Assembly (NCBI GenBank): GCA_017526725.1
Contig: JAFXRA010000209.1
Span: 1-15,496 of the forward strand
Direction: 5' to 3'
Source: Candidatus Rifleibacteriota bacterium
Lineage (GTDB): Bacteria > Riflebacteria > Ozemobacteria > Ozemobacterales > Ozemobacteraceae
Length of the DNA: 15,496 nt
The notes below the pieces were generated by a model. The model saw only the letters and a program-made list of their open reading frames with translations, was not told where the DNA came from and ran no database searches. Shown here in pieces: positions 14,999-15,496 of this stretch; the stretch's first letter is position 1, and every line of letters starts with the position of its first letter. Made by a program: the position numbers and the translations under genes.

Positions 14999-15027
14999 TT
15001 GCTTTTTGTTTGTTAAGATATTATTAT
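14999..15027 (+). promoter_or_regulatory. Candidate promoter of the last gene
   Basis: TTGCTT (14999-15004) and TATTAT (15022-15027) are 17 bases apart, about 33 bases before the ATG at 15060. The surroundings are very AT-rich and TATTAT recurs three bases earlier, so the exact site is uncertain. A promoter is needed here, because the ygfK terminator lies upstream. Confidence 0.45.
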
Positions 15028-15059
15028 ACTTTCAAAAAAACAAAACGTGAGCTTTATTT

Positions 15060-15491
15060 ATGGGAAAATTCACAGTGGATAGAACTAAATTAGCAGATTT
15101 CTTAATCATTCTTTTAATCTGTATTACTATTAAGGATTTATTTTCTACAATAAAAGTTGAATTAAAAAAAGAAAAGCTGGAAACTTTTAATTTAATTGAA
15201 CATAGTGATAAAAAGTCTATTCATGATTTAAAAAATTGTTCTGATATGGGTTGGTTTAATCTAAGATATAAGTCACGCGATTACGAAAAGGGCTTAGATA
15301 TTGTTTTTGTATGTTTTCAATATATGGTTCTTCCAACTATTTTAGAAAATAATGGATATAATAAAAAAATAATATGCTACTATACATCTCCAAAGTTATT
15401 AGAAGATTTCTGCGAAAAGAAAAAGAAAAAATATAAGCTTATAGAAAAAGATATATTTTCATATTTTGCTTTATTGGAAAGAATAGACTAA
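15060..15491 (+). CDS. Small protein of unknown function with N-terminal hydrophobic helix
   Basis: A protein of 143 residues in no family I recognise. A hydrophobic segment (about 11-25, LADFLIILLICITI) could anchor it in the membrane with the rest in the cytoplasm. Residues ~79-135 alternate like a beta-alpha fold (DIVFVCF, then KIICYYTSPKLLEDF), and there is a Lys run near 120-124. A partial ribosome site (GTGAG) lies upstream. Its stop TAA overlaps an ATG (TAATG at 15489-15493), so a further gene probably begins at 15491 by translational coupling and runs past the window. The Lys/Asn/Ile-rich, AT-rich codon use contrasts with ygfK and may point to acquired or weakly expressed DNA. Confidence 0.7.
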   Translation: MGKFTVDRTKLADFLIILLICITIKDLFSTIKVELKKEKLETFNLIEHSDKKSIHDLKNCSDMGWFNLRYKSRDYEKGLDIVFVCFQYMVLPTILENNGYNKKIICYYTSPKLLEDFCEKKKKKYKLIEKDIFSYFALLERID

Positions 15492-15496
15492 TGTTG

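Noticed and set aside
14933..15016. 27-residue small ORF between the ygfK terminator and the last gene
   Set aside because: It has only a weak GGA upstream, an unremarkable peptide, and overlaps the likely promoter of the next gene. It cannot be supported without conservation or ribosome profiling.

Overview
The window comes from an AT-rich bacterium that uses the standard bacterial code (genes end in TAA and TGA). The gene content fits an uncultured anaerobe, perhaps host-associated. It includes a YgfK-type iron-sulfur flavoprotein, a c-di-GMP-type HD-GYP sensor, a ComFB-family protein, a very long HEAT-repeat protein, and intergenic DNA rich in hairpins. The sequence alone does not fix the phylum. 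Riflebacteria, Elusimicrobia and Melainabacteria-like lineages are guesses only.

Layout. Positions 1-1115 hold no convincing gene but are packed with structure: a GC-rich hairpin cluster, a palindrome built of degenerate 9-bp repeats, two copies of a ~75-bp three-tier palindromic element in the same orientation, four copies of a TTTACATAA motif, a near-consensus ParB-binding site (parS) among those copies, and a minus-strand intrinsic terminator. From 11372 down to 1116 everything is on the minus strand, in transcription order: an unrecognised multi-pass membrane protein, a membrane GAF-GAF-HD-GYP sensor, recJ and a ComFB-family protein, all tightly packed (14-bp overlap, 0-bp gap, 14-bp gap). 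After a 133-bp gap with a promoter candidate comes a zinc-ribbon acidic protein followed by a giant HEAT-repeat reading frame. On the plus strand lie ygfK, with a strong promoter and its own terminator, and an AT-rich orphan gene that probably couples to a gene starting at the right edge.

How the genes fit together. The HD-GYP protein and the ComFB-family protein sit either side of recJ in one apparent operon. HD-GYP domains degrade c-di-GMP, and ComFB domains have been reported as cyclic-dinucleotide receptors, so the operon may hold a small signalling module. The zinc-ribbon and HEAT frames look like one protein of about 1,480 residues split by a single-base frameshift near 4594. The missing base can be placed in a short homopolymer, so the break could be a sequencing error, a real mutation or (less likely) recoding. 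The most unusual non-coding feature is the parS-like site with its surrounding repeats, downstream of this operon.
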